Notes: generated by a model from the letters alone, not told the origin. A DNA stretch of 64,000 nt from Inquilinus sp. Marseille-Q2685 (GCF_916619195.1 NZ_CAKAKL010000002.1:560001-624000), one strand, 5' to 3'; counted from the first letter of the stretch, positions 9,341 to 17,640 are shown. Made by a program: numbers and translations.

Positions 9341-9627
9341 CTCTCCCGCTTGCGAGACCTTTTCAGAACTCAGCCGTCCGGGTCGACCTATGCCTTTAAT
9401 TCTCCCCCTCCCCTTGCGGGAGGGGGAAGGGGGAGGGGCTGCGCGCGTCCGTGCGCGTATGGGCAGGACACCAAACCCGCCGTCCGCGCCGGCTTGCGAC
9501 AGTCCGGGCTGGGTCAAGCCGAGAGACCCCCTCCCCTTGCCCCCTCCCGCAAGGAAAGGGAAGAATGGAAGGGACAGGCCGCCCCTGACGGCCGAATTCT
9601 GAAAGGGTCTCGCCAGGCGGGAGAGAT
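9341..9627. repeat. Long nested inverted repeat in intergenic DNA
   Basis: The 467-bp spacer 9187-9653 holds no gene but a large imperfect palindrome. The outer left arm (9341-9383, starting ctctcccgcttgcgag) pairs with the right arm (9583-9627, ending ggcgggagag). Inside, C-rich and G-rich blocks (9402-9437 and 9529-9553) form a second inverted pair. The outer arm resembles the arms of the element at 22649-22780, so both appear to belong to one dispersed repeat family. No transposase is present. Confidence 0.75.
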
Positions 9628-9653
9628 TGCGCGCCTTGCGACAACGCCCATGC

Positions 9654-10523
9654 CTAAGCCGCCGCGTCGGCCTTTCCGATCGCCAGGAAAGCGTCCAGTG
9701 CCGCGATGTCCCGCTTCTCTCCCGCCATGTCGGCGGCCAGCCGCTCGTACAGCCCGGCCATGCCCTCGAAGATCGGCCGGGCCGGGTCGTCGGGGCCGAG
9801 GAAATCGGCGATCTCGCGCATCTCCGCCACCCAGCGATAGGCCTTGGCGTACATGTCCGGCACCGACCGCTCGAACCTGGCCAGCAGCTGCGGCTGGCTG
9901 TCCGCCAGCTCGGCATGCAGCGCCGGGCCGGCACCGGCCCGGTCGGCCGCCAGGATCATGGCGGCGGCCAGCCCGGTCAGGCCCTTGTTGATGCCGGCAT
10001 AGCTCATCTTCAGCGCCGAGGCGGCGCCGACCGGCCCGTCGAGCACCCGGATGCGCAGGCCGAGATCGCCGAGCACGCCGAGCCGTGCCGCCTCCGGCCC
10101 GGCCAGGTACAGCACCGGCCCCGCCCCTCCGGCTCCGCCGGGCGCGGGCGGCCCGCCGATGATGCCGCCATCGGCGAAGCCGGCGCCGGTCGGCGCCACG
10201 AGCGCGGCGATCGCCTGCACCGTTTCGACGTTCACGGCGTTGCAGTCGACATAGACCGGCTTGCGCGGCGCGGCCCGCAGGGCCGGCGCCAGCCGCTCGG
10301 CCAGCGCCATCGCCTCGCCGGGCGGCACGATCGACAGGATGATGTCGGCGGCGGCGACCGCGGCCTCGTCGGCCGCCTGCATGCCGGCGGCCCGGGCGCG
10401 GGCCACGGTCGCGGCGCTGCGGCCGTCCAGCAGGGTGGTCACGACGGCGCCGCTTTCGGTCAAACGCCGGGCGACGCCGCTGCCCATCGCTCCGGGGGCG
10501 ATGACGGCGATGGTCGGTTTCAT
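9654..10523 (-). CDS. NAD(P)-binding dehydrogenase with DUF1932 C-terminal domain
   Basis: A 289-residue member of the 3-hydroxyisobutyrate/6-phosphogluconate dehydrogenase superfamily. The Rossmann motif is VIAPGAMGSGVARRL (about 6-20), and the catalytic-lysine region appears as ALKMSYAGINKGLTGL (about 170), as in DUF1932 proteins. The ATG at 10523 has GGAGGAG six bases upstream, so the longer open frame is rejected. The substrate is undefined. It lies about 80 bp downstream of the SDR-type gene on the same strand and may be co-transcribed. Confidence 0.82.
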   Translation of the reverse strand: MKPTIAVIAPGAMGSGVARRLTESGAVVTTLLDGRSAATVARARAAGMQAADEAAVAAADIILSIVPPGEAMALAERLAPALRAAPRKPVYVDCNAVNVETVQAIAALVAPTGAGFADGGIIGGPPAPGGAGGAGPVLYLAGPEAARLGVLGDLGLRIRVLDGPVGAASALKMSYAGINKGLTGLAAAMILAADRAGAGPALHAELADSQPQLLARFERSVPDMYAKAYRWVAEMREIADFLGPDDPARPIFEGMAGLYERLAADMAGEKRDIAALDAFLAIGKADAAA

Positions 10524-10607
10524 CGGATCTCCTCCGCTCTGCCGGCGGCCGCCCCTTTCTGGCCCCGGCCGGGGGATCATGGCGCGATCCGAGCGGGCCG
10601 TGAACCC

Positions 10608-11507
10608 TCAGCCGGACGGAAGGATCAGCGGCAGAACCTGGCGGACGGACGACGGCGTCAGGTCCAGGGCCGGGAACCCCGGCATGTCCGGATCGGCGAC
10701 GTTATCCTGCTCCATCAGTTCCACCTGGGTCCGCGCGATCGGCGGATGCGGCAATTGCTCCGCGACCAGGGCCAGCGCCTGCCAGGCCGGAAACGGCACC
10801 GGCACCAGCAGCGGCCGGCGGCCGACATGCCGGGCGACGAGCTCGATCATCTCGCGATATTCGTAGACGGCGCCGCCGCCGAGCTCGTAGGTGACACCGC
10901 CCTGCCCCGCCATCGCCCGCACGATCGCCGCCGCGACATCCTCGACATGGGCCGGCTGCAGCCGGGTCCGGCCGCGGCCGAACAGCGGAAACACCGGCGC
11001 CCGGCGCAGCATGCGGGCCAGCGGCACCAGGAGGGCGTCGTCCGGCCCGACCATGGCGGCGGGCCGGATCAGGATCGCCTCCGGGAACGCCGCACGCACC
11101 GCCCGTTCGCCCTCGCCGCGGCTGCGGATGTAGGGGGAGCGCGAGGCGGGATCCGCGCCGATGCCGGACAGATGGACCAGGGTCGCCACGCCGGCCCGCT
11201 GCGCCTCTCGCGCCACCCGGGCGGCGGCGTCCACATGGATGGACCGGAAGGTCGCCCGGCCATGCTCGACATAGAGGCTGACGGCGTTGACCACGGCCCG
11301 GGCGCCGGCGAGGGCCGCGGCCACCGAGCGGTCGTCGGCCACATCCGCCCGCACCGGCTCGACCGCGCCGTCGCCGGCTTGCGGCGGATCATGGCCGGGG
11401 TGTCGCGACGCGGCCCGGACGGCGAAGCCCTGCTCCGCCAGATGCCGCACCACGCGCCGGCCGAGGAAGCCGGTGCCGCCGAACACCGTGGCCAGCGGTC
11501 GCGCCAC
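10608..11507 (-). CDS. SDR-family NAD(P)-binding protein, NDUFA9-like
   Basis: A 299-residue atypical short-chain dehydrogenase. It begins ATVFGGTGFLGRRVVRHL, a typical GxxGxxG cofactor site, and contains VVNAVSLYVEHGR and LVHLSGIGADPASRSPYIRSRGEGE, as in the complex I NDUFA9-like family, where Tyr-x3-Lys is replaced. Alphaproteobacterial members are linked to NADH dehydrogenase assembly or quinone-related redox chemistry, but the exact role is unproven. It ends a probable operon with the stress-type gene only 6 bp upstream. Confidence 0.8.
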   Translation of the reverse strand: MARPLATVFGGTGFLGRRVVRHLAEQGFAVRAASRHPGHDPPQAGDGAVEPVRADVADDRSVAAALAGARAVVNAVSLYVEHGRATFRSIHVDAAARVAREAQRAGVATLVHLSGIGADPASRSPYIRSRGEGERAVRAAFPEAILIRPAAMVGPDDALLVPLARMLRRAPVFPLFGRGRTRLQPAHVEDVAAAIVRAMAGQGGVTYELGGGAVYEYREMIELVARHVGRRPLLVPVPFPAWQALALVAEQLPHPPIARTQVELMEQDNVADPDMPGFPALDLTPSSVRQVLPLILPSG

Positions 11508-11513
11508 AGCCGC

Positions 11514-12032
11514 TCAGCCGCCGGTGTTCACCGCCGCGGCGCCGCCGACATAGGAGCGGACGCGCGGCCGGCTGCGCTCGACATCGCGGCGCCAGACCGA
11601 ATCGTCCTCATTGGCCGCGGTCAGCGGCACCACCGGCCCGGCCCAGCCGCCGGCGCGCCAGCGGTCCTCGCGCGCATCCATGTCGACCGTGCCCTCGTCG
11701 TCCAGGATGTCGAGCGCGCGGTCGTGCTCCGCATCCGTCACCTGGACCGAAACCAGGTAGCAGCCGCGGCGAAGGTGCTCGCCATAGGTGAAGCGCTCGT
11801 CGTCCGGGAAGAACAGGCCGCGCAGGGATTCCAGGATCCCCATCCGCTGCTCCGGCGCGGGCGCCTCCTCGTCCCAGGCGTCGGGATCGCCCTTCGGGTC
11901 GATCTCGTTGCCGGGCACCAGGCGGATCCGGTCCTTCGGGATGCGCGTGGCGACCAGCCGCTCGACCGCATCCTCCGCATCCTTCCGCGAATCGAACAGC
12001 GCGGTGACGTTCCATTGACGGGCCTGCTGCAT
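11514..12032 (-). CDS. YflT/general-stress-protein-17M-like protein
   Basis: A 172-residue soluble acidic protein. The N-terminus (VTALFDSRKDAEDAVERL) is the ferredoxin-like repeat of the 17M/YflT heat-induced stress protein family; the second half (CYLVSVQVTDAEHDRALDIL) repeats the fold. The ATG at 12032 has GAGGAG upstream. The biochemical role is unknown; members are commonly stress-induced. It is tightly linked to the downstream SDR-type gene. Confidence 0.75.
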   Translation of the reverse strand: MQQARQWNVTALFDSRKDAEDAVERLVATRIPKDRIRLVPGNEIDPKGDPDAWDEEAPAPEQRMGILESLRGLFFPDDERFTYGEHLRRGCYLVSVQVTDAEHDRALDILDDEGTVDMDAREDRWRAGGWAGPVVPLTAANEDDSVWRRDVERSRPRVRSYVGGAAAVNTGG

Positions 12033-12098
12033 CGCATCGTCTCCTCGGCAGCCCCTCCGCCCAGGAAACGGCACGCGGCAGGTCCCCGTTCCGCGCGC

Positions 12099-13607
12099 CT
12101 AGCCCCGCCGGAAGCGCAGGATCCGGCTGCGGTTGAGCGCCAGCCGGACAGTGTCGCCGTCGAAGGCCAGGCCGATCCGCTTCGGCCAGGGCTCGTCCCG
12201 GCCCTCGGCCAGGAGGCGGCCGCCGCCCAGCGGCACCAGCGCGGCCGAAGTCCGGATCGGGCCGGTGCCCATCTCCAGCCGCTCGCCGGCGATGGTGAAG
12301 GCGGCGTGGTGCTCCGGGCACAGCCATTCGCCCTGCACCCGGTCGAGCACGCCGTCCGGCGCGATCGGGCGGAAGCGGCGCGCGGCGTGGCCGATCTCGC
12401 CTTCCACCGCCTCGCCGGTCCAGCGCAGCCGCATCGGGAAATGGGCGGAGAGCGAGACCGACCAGCCGTCCTCGCCGCAATGGAGCGTCTCGCCGGTGCC
12501 GAGGAAGCTGGCGACGCCATCCTTCAGCTCGAGCCATTCCGGCCCCTGCTCCGCCACATAGAGCCCGTCCGGGATCGCGGTGCCGCGCTGCGGCAGCTCC
12601 TCGCCGAGCAGCGCCGCCATCAGCTTCAGCGCCGTGCCGAACGAGACCGTGTCCTCGCGGTTGGACACCACGGCGGCGCCGACACCCTGCTCCGGGTCCA
12701 GCAGGAAGTAGGTCTTGTAGCCGAGCAGCGAGCCGCCATGCCCGACCAGCCGGTGCGCGCCGAGCCGCGACCAGGCAAGGCCGAGCCCGTAGCCGGTCGG
12801 CCGTCCGTCGGCGAGGGGACGCGGCGCGCCGAGCCGGGCGAGCACGCCCTGCCCCGGCCCGCGGTCGGCCAGAACCGTCTGCTGCCAGCGCACCAGGTCG
12901 TGCAGGCTGCCGGTCAGGCAACCGGAGGCCGAGAGGTGCTGGCCCGAGGCGGCGAGCTGCCAGGCGCCGCTTCCGTCCTTCCAGTAGCCGGGGCCGAGGC
13001 CGCGGATCGGGTCGAACCAGGTCTCCGGCACGCGGAAGCCGATGCCGAGCGGTTCGGCGACGCGGTCGCGCACCAACTCGGCGAAGCCGAGGCCCCGGCG
13101 CAGCAGCGCCGCGTCGACCAGCCGGTAGCCGGTGTTGGAGTAGGAGATCTCATGCCCGGACGGGAAGTTCAGCTCGGTCAGGCGATGCAGGAACTCGAGG
13201 CTCTCCTCCCGGCTCACCGCGGCGCCCTGCGGCACGCCGAGCAGCGACAGGGTCTCGCGCAGGTCCGGCAGCCCGCCGGTCATGTCGAGGGCGCGGCCGC
13301 CCGTGACCGCGGCCAGGTCGCCGCGCCGCCCCGGCAGCAGCCGGCCGAGCGGATCGTCCAGGCCGATGCCGTCCTGGCACAGCGCCAGCGCGGCGAAGAC
13401 ATGCTTGGTGCCCGAGGCGTATCGCACCACCGTGTCGCCGGAGAAGGCGGTGCCGCCGGCCAGGCTCTCGCCCCCGCCGCAGGCCTCGACCCGCAGCTCC
13501 CGCGCATCGAACACGGCGACGCCGCCGCCCGGCTCGCCCGGTCCCCAGGCCGCGGCGATCTCGGCCGCCGCCTCCGCCGCCGCCGACCAGCGCAGTTCCC
13601 CCATCAT
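12099..13607 (-). CDS. Serine hydrolase, class C beta-lactamase/D-aminopeptidase-like
   Basis: A 502-residue penicillin-recognising serine hydrolase. The SxxK motif is SGTK in VVRYASGTKHVFAAL, the Tyr motif is YSN in HEISYSNTGYRL, and the third motif is HGG in LVGHGGSLLGYKT. A C-terminal beta-rich region of about 150 residues follows, as in D-aminopeptidases and esterases of this family. No signal peptide is seen, so a cytoplasmic peptidase or esterase is more likely than a true beta-lactamase. The start at 13607 (ATG ATG) follows GGGAGG. It is divergent from the MFS gene. Confidence 0.82.
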   Translation of the reverse strand: MMGELRWSAAAEAAAEIAAAWGPGEPGGGVAVFDARELRVEACGGGESLAGGTAFSGDTVVRYASGTKHVFAALALCQDGIGLDDPLGRLLPGRRGDLAAVTGGRALDMTGGLPDLRETLSLLGVPQGAAVSREESLEFLHRLTELNFPSGHEISYSNTGYRLVDAALLRRGLGFAELVRDRVAEPLGIGFRVPETWFDPIRGLGPGYWKDGSGAWQLAASGQHLSASGCLTGSLHDLVRWQQTVLADRGPGQGVLARLGAPRPLADGRPTGYGLGLAWSRLGAHRLVGHGGSLLGYKTYFLLDPEQGVGAAVVSNREDTVSFGTALKLMAALLGEELPQRGTAIPDGLYVAEQGPEWLELKDGVASFLGTGETLHCGEDGWSVSLSAHFPMRLRWTGEAVEGEIGHAARRFRPIAPDGVLDRVQGEWLCPEHHAAFTIAGERLEMGTGPIRTSAALVPLGGGRLLAEGRDEPWPKRIGLAFDGDTVRLALNRSRILRFRRG

Positions 13608-13719
13608 CGCCTCCCGTCCGTTTCGCACCGTTATAGGCAGGATCGCCGCTTTTGGCTTCCTCGATCGCCGATCCGTTCCTACGCTTGCCGCCGAGTCACG
13701 GGCAGAGGGGGGGATCGAC

Positions 13720-15030
13720 GTGCCGGGCACCGATCGCGAGGCGCTGTACCGCAAGGTGAGCCTGCGCCTGATCCCCTTCATGATCATCCTCTACCTGGTC
13801 AGCTTCCTCGACCGGGTGAATGTCGGCTTCGCCGCCCTGACCATGAACGCCGATCTCGGCATCTCGCCCTACGTCTTCGGCTGGGGCGCCGGGGTCTTCT
13901 TCTTCGGCTACTTCCTGTTCGAGGTGCCGAGCAACGTGATCCTGGAGAAGGTCGGGGCGCGGCTGTGGATCTGCCGCATCATGGTGACCTGGGGGCTGAT
14001 CTCGGCCGCCATGGCCTTCGTCGAGGGGATCTGGAGCTACACCATCCTGCGCTTCCTGCTCGGCGCCGCCGAGGCCGGCTTCCTGCCGGGCATGATCCTG
14101 TACCTGACCTACTGGTTCCCGGCGGCGCGGCGGGCCCGCTTCGTCGCCCTGTTCATGGCCGCGGTGCCGCTGGCCAGCGCCGTCGGCGCGCCGATCTCCG
14201 GCCTGATCCTCGACGCCACCCATCTCTGGTTCGGCCTCAGGGGCTGGCAGTGGCTGTTCATCATCGAAGGGCTGCCGGCCTGCCTGCTGGGCCTCCTGGT
14301 CCTGGCGTGGCTGCCGGACGGGCCGGCGAAGGCGCCCTGGCTCGACGACTCCGAGCGCGCCGCCATCGCCGCCGACCTGGCGCGCGACCGCGCCGCCGCG
14401 CAGCATCCGCCGCTGCACGAGCTGTGGCCGGCCCTGGCCGACCCGCGGGTGATCCTGCTGGGCCTGGTCTATTTCGGCATCGTCATCGGGCTCTACGGCA
14501 TCGGCCTGTGGCTGCCGCAGATCGTCAAGGGCATGGGCTTCTCCACCGTGCAGACCGGCTGGATCATCGCCCTGCCCTATCTGGTTAGCGCCGGCGCGAT
14601 GCTGCTCTGGGGCCGGCACAGCGACCGCACCGGCGAGCGCGTGCTGCATGTCGCCCTGCCGGCCCTGGTCAGCGCCATCGGCTTCGCCGGCAGCATCGCC
14701 TCGTCCTCGGCCGTGCTGTCGCTGGTCTTCCTCGGCGTCGCCGCGATCGGCATCTATGCCACGCTCGGGCCGTTCTGGACCATGCCGCCGGTGTTCCTCG
14801 GCGGCACCGCCGCGGCCGGCGGCATCGCCCTGATCAACTCGATCGGCAATCTCGGCGGCTTCGTCGGTCCTTATGCCGTCGGCTGGATCAGGGACTCGAC
14901 CGGCAGCTTCACCGCCGGCCTGGCCCTGCTGGCCGCGAGCCTCGCCGTCGCCGCGGCGATCGCGCTGCTGATGGCGCGGCACCTCCGCGCTGCGCCCCCG
15001 ACATCCGCCCGCGAGCGCTCGGCCGGCTAG
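13720..15030 (+). CDS. MFS transporter, anion:cation symporter type
   Basis: A 436-residue major facilitator with about 12 membrane segments. Features of the ACS (phthalate/tartrate permease) family are visible: FLDRVNVGFAALTMN after helix 1, GYFLFEVPSNVILEKVGAR between helices 2 and 3, and EAGFLPGMILYLTYWFP. The GTG at 13720 follows GAGGGGGG. It probably imports an organic acid by proton symport; neighbours do not reveal which. Its stop codon overlaps the stop of the convergent GYD gene. Confidence 0.87.
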   Translation: MPGTDREALYRKVSLRLIPFMIILYLVSFLDRVNVGFAALTMNADLGISPYVFGWGAGVFFFGYFLFEVPSNVILEKVGARLWICRIMVTWGLISAAMAFVEGIWSYTILRFLLGAAEAGFLPGMILYLTYWFPAARRARFVALFMAAVPLASAVGAPISGLILDATHLWFGLRGWQWLFIIEGLPACLLGLLVLAWLPDGPAKAPWLDDSERAAIAADLARDRAAAQHPPLHELWPALADPRVILLGLVYFGIVIGLYGIGLWLPQIVKGMGFSTVQTGWIIALPYLVSAGAMLLWGRHSDRTGERVLHVALPALVSAIGFAGSIASSSAVLSLVFLGVAAIGIYATLGPFWTMPPVFLGGTAAAGGIALINSIGNLGGFVGPYAVGWIRDSTGSFTAGLALLAASLAVAAAIALLMARHLRAAPPTSARERSAG

Positions 15031-15320
15031 CCGACCGAGTGGATGATCTCGCGATAGGCCGCCTCCGGGAACGCCTTCAGCGTCCTGGTCCGGACGAAGC
15101 CCTGCCGGCCCGTCATCAAGGTGAAGCGGGCCGCGACCGCATCGTCGGGCGCATCGTAGGCGAGCACGAAGTCGTGCTCGCCCATGGTCATGTAGAAGGC
15201 CTTGAACTGGCCGCCCATCTCCTGGAGCAGAGACTTGGCCGTGTCGAGCCGCTTGGGCGAGTCGGCGACGGCACGGATCCCGTGTTCGGTCCAGTTGCCG
15301 AGCAAGATGTAGGTTGCCAT
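15027..15320 (-). CDS. GYD domain protein
   Basis: A 97-residue single-domain protein beginning MATYILLGNWTEHGIRAV and containing MTMGEHDFVLAYDAPDD, typical of the small ferredoxin-like GYD family of unknown function. The ATG at 15320 has GGGAG upstream. The gene is convergent with the MFS gene and the two stop codons share the palindrome CTAG. Confidence 0.85.
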   Translation of the reverse strand: MATYILLGNWTEHGIRAVADSPKRLDTAKSLLQEMGGQFKAFYMTMGEHDFVLAYDAPDDAVAARFTLMTGRQGFVRTRTLKAFPEAAYREIIHSVG

Positions 15321-15397
15321 GGTTGCACTCCCTGTCCGGCACCGGGAGGCGCTTGACCTGGAGCCCGGGCCCCGCGGGCCGGCACGGAATATTAGCA

Positions 15398-15440
15398 CCG
15401 CCGGCGCAGCGGCGCGTACAGGACTATAGGGCGCCGGCGG
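15398..15440. repeat. Inverted repeat between divergent genes
   Basis: CCGCCGGCGC at 15398-15407 and GCGCCGGCGG at 15431-15440 are perfect complements separated by 23 bases. They lie in the divergent spacer between the GYD gene and the PycTM-like gene. This could be an operator or an RNA stem; the function is unknown. Confidence 0.4.
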
Positions 15441-15511
15441 CTTGCCAATTCCAGGCCCAGCCTTTATTCCCAGCCACCGTATTTCCATCAGTCATTGGTT
15501 CCGGGCCGACG

Positions 15512-15997
15512 ATGAACACCGCCGATCACATCGATTACCTGAAGACGATCAACCAGACCTTCCACGAGCAGATCAAGATCGCCGACCAGAAGGCGGCCTA
15601 TATCTTCACCTTCCTGATCGCGCTGGTGGCGTGGTCGCCGGAGATGCGGTCGGTCTTCACCTGGACCCGGACGGTCCCCTTCCCCTCGGCGAGATGGGGC
15701 CTGTGCCTGGTGCTGGTGGCGGCCCTGGCCGCCGGGCTGGTCTGCGTGGCGCTGGTGCTGCTGCCGCGCAAGCGCAACGGCGGCGCCTGCCTGTACTGGG
15801 CGGCCTGGCCCCAGGCCGGGGAGCGGCTGGAGCACGCCGCCCGCCGCACGGAGCCCGGCTTCATCGCCGCGGAATACACCGCCAACGCCCGCAACCTGGC
15901 CGCGATCTGTCAGGCCAAGTACCGCTACGTCGCCTGGGCGTTCCGGTGCCTGGCCATGGTCATCCTCTGCTACGTGCTGCTGATGGCGGCCGGCTAG
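15512..15997 (+). CDS. PycTM-like (DUF5706) membrane protein, orphan
   Basis: A 161-residue predicted inner-membrane protein. A helical N-terminus with TFHEQIKIADQKAAYIFTFL leads into membrane segment 1, WGLCLVLVAALAAGLVCVAL is segment 2 ending in LLPRK, and FRCLAMVILCYVLLMAAG forms the last segment. The ADxKA motif, the LPR after segment 2 and the EYTANARNLAAICQAKYRYV stretch match the Pycsar transmembrane effector family (DUF5706). In Pycsar defence such effectors disrupt the membrane after sensing cCMP or cUMP made by a neighbouring cyclase. No cyclase gene is adjacent here, so the role is open. The start is the first ATG that leaves the domain intact. Confidence 0.72.
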   Translation: MNTADHIDYLKTINQTFHEQIKIADQKAAYIFTFLIALVAWSPEMRSVFTWTRTVPFPSARWGLCLVLVAALAAGLVCVALVLLPRKRNGGACLYWAAWPQAGERLEHAARRTEPGFIAAEYTANARNLAAICQAKYRYVAWAFRCLAMVILCYVLLMAAG

Positions 15998-16233
15998 AGA
16001 TATCTCCCCTCCATGATCGCCAGCGTGTAGTCGCGATAGCTGATCCCGAGCTCCTCGGCCCGGGCCAGGCGGCGCAGCGTCACCTCGCGCGGCGGCGTCT
16101 TCCAGGCCGCGGCATGCGCCTTCTTCCAGCAGAAGTGCCGCCAGGACGCCGCGGAATCCGGATGCTCCTCCTCCAGCGGCGGTCCGCCGTTGTGGCCGAG
16201 TCCGGCGAGGAGCTGCGATGGCGAATCTCTCAT
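15994..16233 (-). CDS. Small hypothetical protein with GHNGGPPLE motif
   Basis: About 79 residues (MRDSPSQLLAGLGHNGGPPLE at the start). The GHNGGP motif recurs near the N-terminus of many small alphaproteobacterial proteins of unknown function. The rest is charged, with several Trp and Ala residues and no membrane segment. An ATG 12 bases upstream (16245) is an equal candidate; the frame is open to 16428 but that extension runs through the amiC leader and looks non-coding. The gene converges with the PycTM-like gene and their stops share CTAG. Confidence 0.6.
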   Translation of the reverse strand: MRDSPSQLLAGLGHNGGPPLEEEHPDSAASWRHFCWKKAHAAAWKTPPREVTLRRLARAEELGISYRDYTLAIMEGRYL

Positions 16234-16321
16234 ATTCGGGATCATATCTCGATACAGAGAAGAAGCCAGACCCAATCCACCATCACCCTCCACGGCCATC
16301 GGACGCAATGTTGCATCGCAA

Positions 16322-16349
16322 TTGACAGAAACCGGCCGGGCCTTATCCT
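16322..16349 (+). promoter_or_regulatory. Candidate sigma70 promoter of the amide operon
   Basis: A consensus -35 (TTGACA, 16322-16327) is followed after 16 bases by TATCCT (16344-16349). Transcription would begin near 16356, about 110 bases before the likely GTG start of the amiC-like gene, leaving room for a regulatory leader. Overlapping inverted repeats (GCAATGTTGC at 16305-16314) lie just upstream. Confidence 0.45.
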
Positions 16350-16374
16350 GGGCCCAACAACACGACATTCTTCT

Positions 16375-16445
16375 TGCCCGACGGGCAGGAGCGGCAATGA
16401 AGCCCCATCCGCAGGCCGGCGACGGCAAGCGATGGGGCTTTCTGC
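16375..16445 (+). terminator. Leader hairpins with intrinsic terminator before amiC-like gene
   Basis: A small stem TGCCC-GAC-GGGCA (16375-16387) is followed by a perfect 10-bp stem AAGCCCCATC/GATGGGGCTT (16400-16409 with 16431-16440) that runs into TTTCT. It lies upstream of the operon's first gene, as in the P. aeruginosa amidase leader where AmiR prevents termination. The hexanucleotide-loop ANTAR target motif was looked for and not clearly seen. Confidence 0.6.
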
Positions 16446-16465
16446 GTTCAGGGGACAGGCGGCAC

Positions 16466-17638
16466 GTGCGAGCGAGCTACGCGATCGGTCTTCTCTATTC
16501 GACCACCGGGCCGTATGGCGCGATCGGGCGCGAGGCGCTGGACGGTGCCGTGATGGCGCTGGAAGAGGTCAATGCCGACGACGCCTTCGGCTTCACCCTC
16601 AGCCCCGTCGCCGCCAATCCCGAGGGCGTGATCGACCGCTACCACACGCTGTGCGAGGCGGCGATCCGCGAGGGCGGCTGCCGCCAGATCGTCGGCACCA
16701 TCACCTCGTTGTCGCGCAAGGAGGTGCTGCCGACCATCGAGAAGCACGACGCGCTGCTCTGGTACATCTGCCCCTATGAGGGCTTCGAGAGCAGCGAGGC
16801 CGTGATCTACACCGGCGCCGCCCCGAACCAGCACATCGTGCCGCTGTTCCAGCATGTGCTGCCGCGCTGGGGCGCCCGCGCCGCCCTGCTGGGCTCGAAC
16901 TACATCTGGGGCTGGGAGGTCAACCGCGTCGCGCGGGAGCTGATCGGCGCCTGCGGCGGCGAGGTGTTGGCCGAGCGCTACCTGCCGATCGGCAGCGAGG
17001 ATGTCGGCCGGCTGGTGCAGGAGGTGCGGGAGAAGCGGCCTGACTTCATCCTGAACAACCTGATCGGCCCGTCCAGCTACGCCTTCTTCCAGGCCTATCA
17101 GGCACTGGCGGAGAGCGAACCCGCCTTCGGGCCCGACCGCTGTCCGATCGTCAGCTGCAACCTGACCGAATGCGAGCTGGCTCTGGTGGGTCCGGCCGGC
17201 CTCGGCCATCTCAGCAGCGCGATCTACTTCGACAGCGTCGACACGCCGGAGAACCGCGCCTTCCGCGACCGGGTGCAGGCGCGCTTCGGCGCCGGCCGGC
17301 GCAGCTCCGCCTTCCTGGCCGGCGGCTATGCTGCGGTCCGGATGCTGGCCGAGGCGATCCGCGAGGCCGGCACCGACGCGCCGGAGGCGCTGCGGCCGGT
17401 GCTGCACGCCCGCCGCTTCGCCACGCCGCTGGGGCCGCTCGGCATCGACCCGCGCACCAACCACGCGGCGCTGACGCCCTGTTTGGGCCGGATCGGGGCC
17501 GATGGCGGCTTCGAGATCCTCCACCGCGCCGAGGCGCCGGTCGCGCCCGACCCCTATCTGGTCGAGTTCGACGCCGCGGCCCTGGCCCGGCGGGTGCTCG
17601 GGCCCGGCGCCGCCCCGCGGCTGAAGCGGGTGAAGTGA
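16466..17638 (+). CDS. amiC: AmiC-type amide sensor / UrtA-like binding protein
   Basis: A 390-residue periplasmic-binding-fold protein without signal peptide, matching the size of P. aeruginosa AmiC (385). It starts VRASYAIGLLYSTTGPYGAIG, the usual opening of AmiC/UrtA proteins, and has GTITSLSRKEVLPTIEKHDA and ALLGSNYIWGWEVNR in the conserved core. AmiC proteins are cytoplasmic: they hold AmiR inactive and release it when amide binds. The GTG at 16466 is preferred over the in-frame ATG at 16397 because the latter lies on the terminator hairpin and would add a tail the family lacks. The AmiR-type gene follows 2 bp downstream. Confidence 0.85.
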   Translation: MRASYAIGLLYSTTGPYGAIGREALDGAVMALEEVNADDAFGFTLSPVAANPEGVIDRYHTLCEAAIREGGCRQIVGTITSLSRKEVLPTIEKHDALLWYICPYEGFESSEAVIYTGAAPNQHIVPLFQHVLPRWGARAALLGSNYIWGWEVNRVARELIGACGGEVLAERYLPIGSEDVGRLVQEVREKRPDFILNNLIGPSSYAFFQAYQALAESEPAFGPDRCPIVSCNLTECELALVGPAGLGHLSSAIYFDSVDTPENRAFRDRVQARFGAGRRSSAFLAGGYAAVRMLAEAIREAGTDAPEALRPVLHARRFATPLGPLGIDPRTNHAALTPCLGRIGADGGFEILHRAEAPVAPDPYLVEFDAAALARRVLGPGAAPRLKRVK

Positions 17639-17640
17639 GC

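Noticed and set aside
9402-9558. Possible CRISPR array in the C-rich and G-rich repeats
   Set aside because: The repeats are inverted rather than direct, not regularly spaced, and no cas genes are present.
12099-13607. True beta-lactamase (AmpC)
   Set aside because: No signal peptide is seen and a long C-terminal beta-rich region is present; a D-aminopeptidase or esterase-like hydrolase fits better.
9627-14588. A 1653-codon open frame on the + strand
   Set aside because: It is antisense to four convincing genes (DUF1932 dehydrogenase, SDR, stress protein, serine hydrolase) and then runs out of frame through the MFS gene; its product is low-complexity Arg/Gly/Pro typical of GC-rich shadow frames.
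16397-16465. ATG at 16397 as start of the AmiC-like protein
   Set aside because: It would place the terminator hairpin inside the coding sequence and add 23 residues absent from AmiC proteins; the GTG at 16466 fits the family N-terminus.
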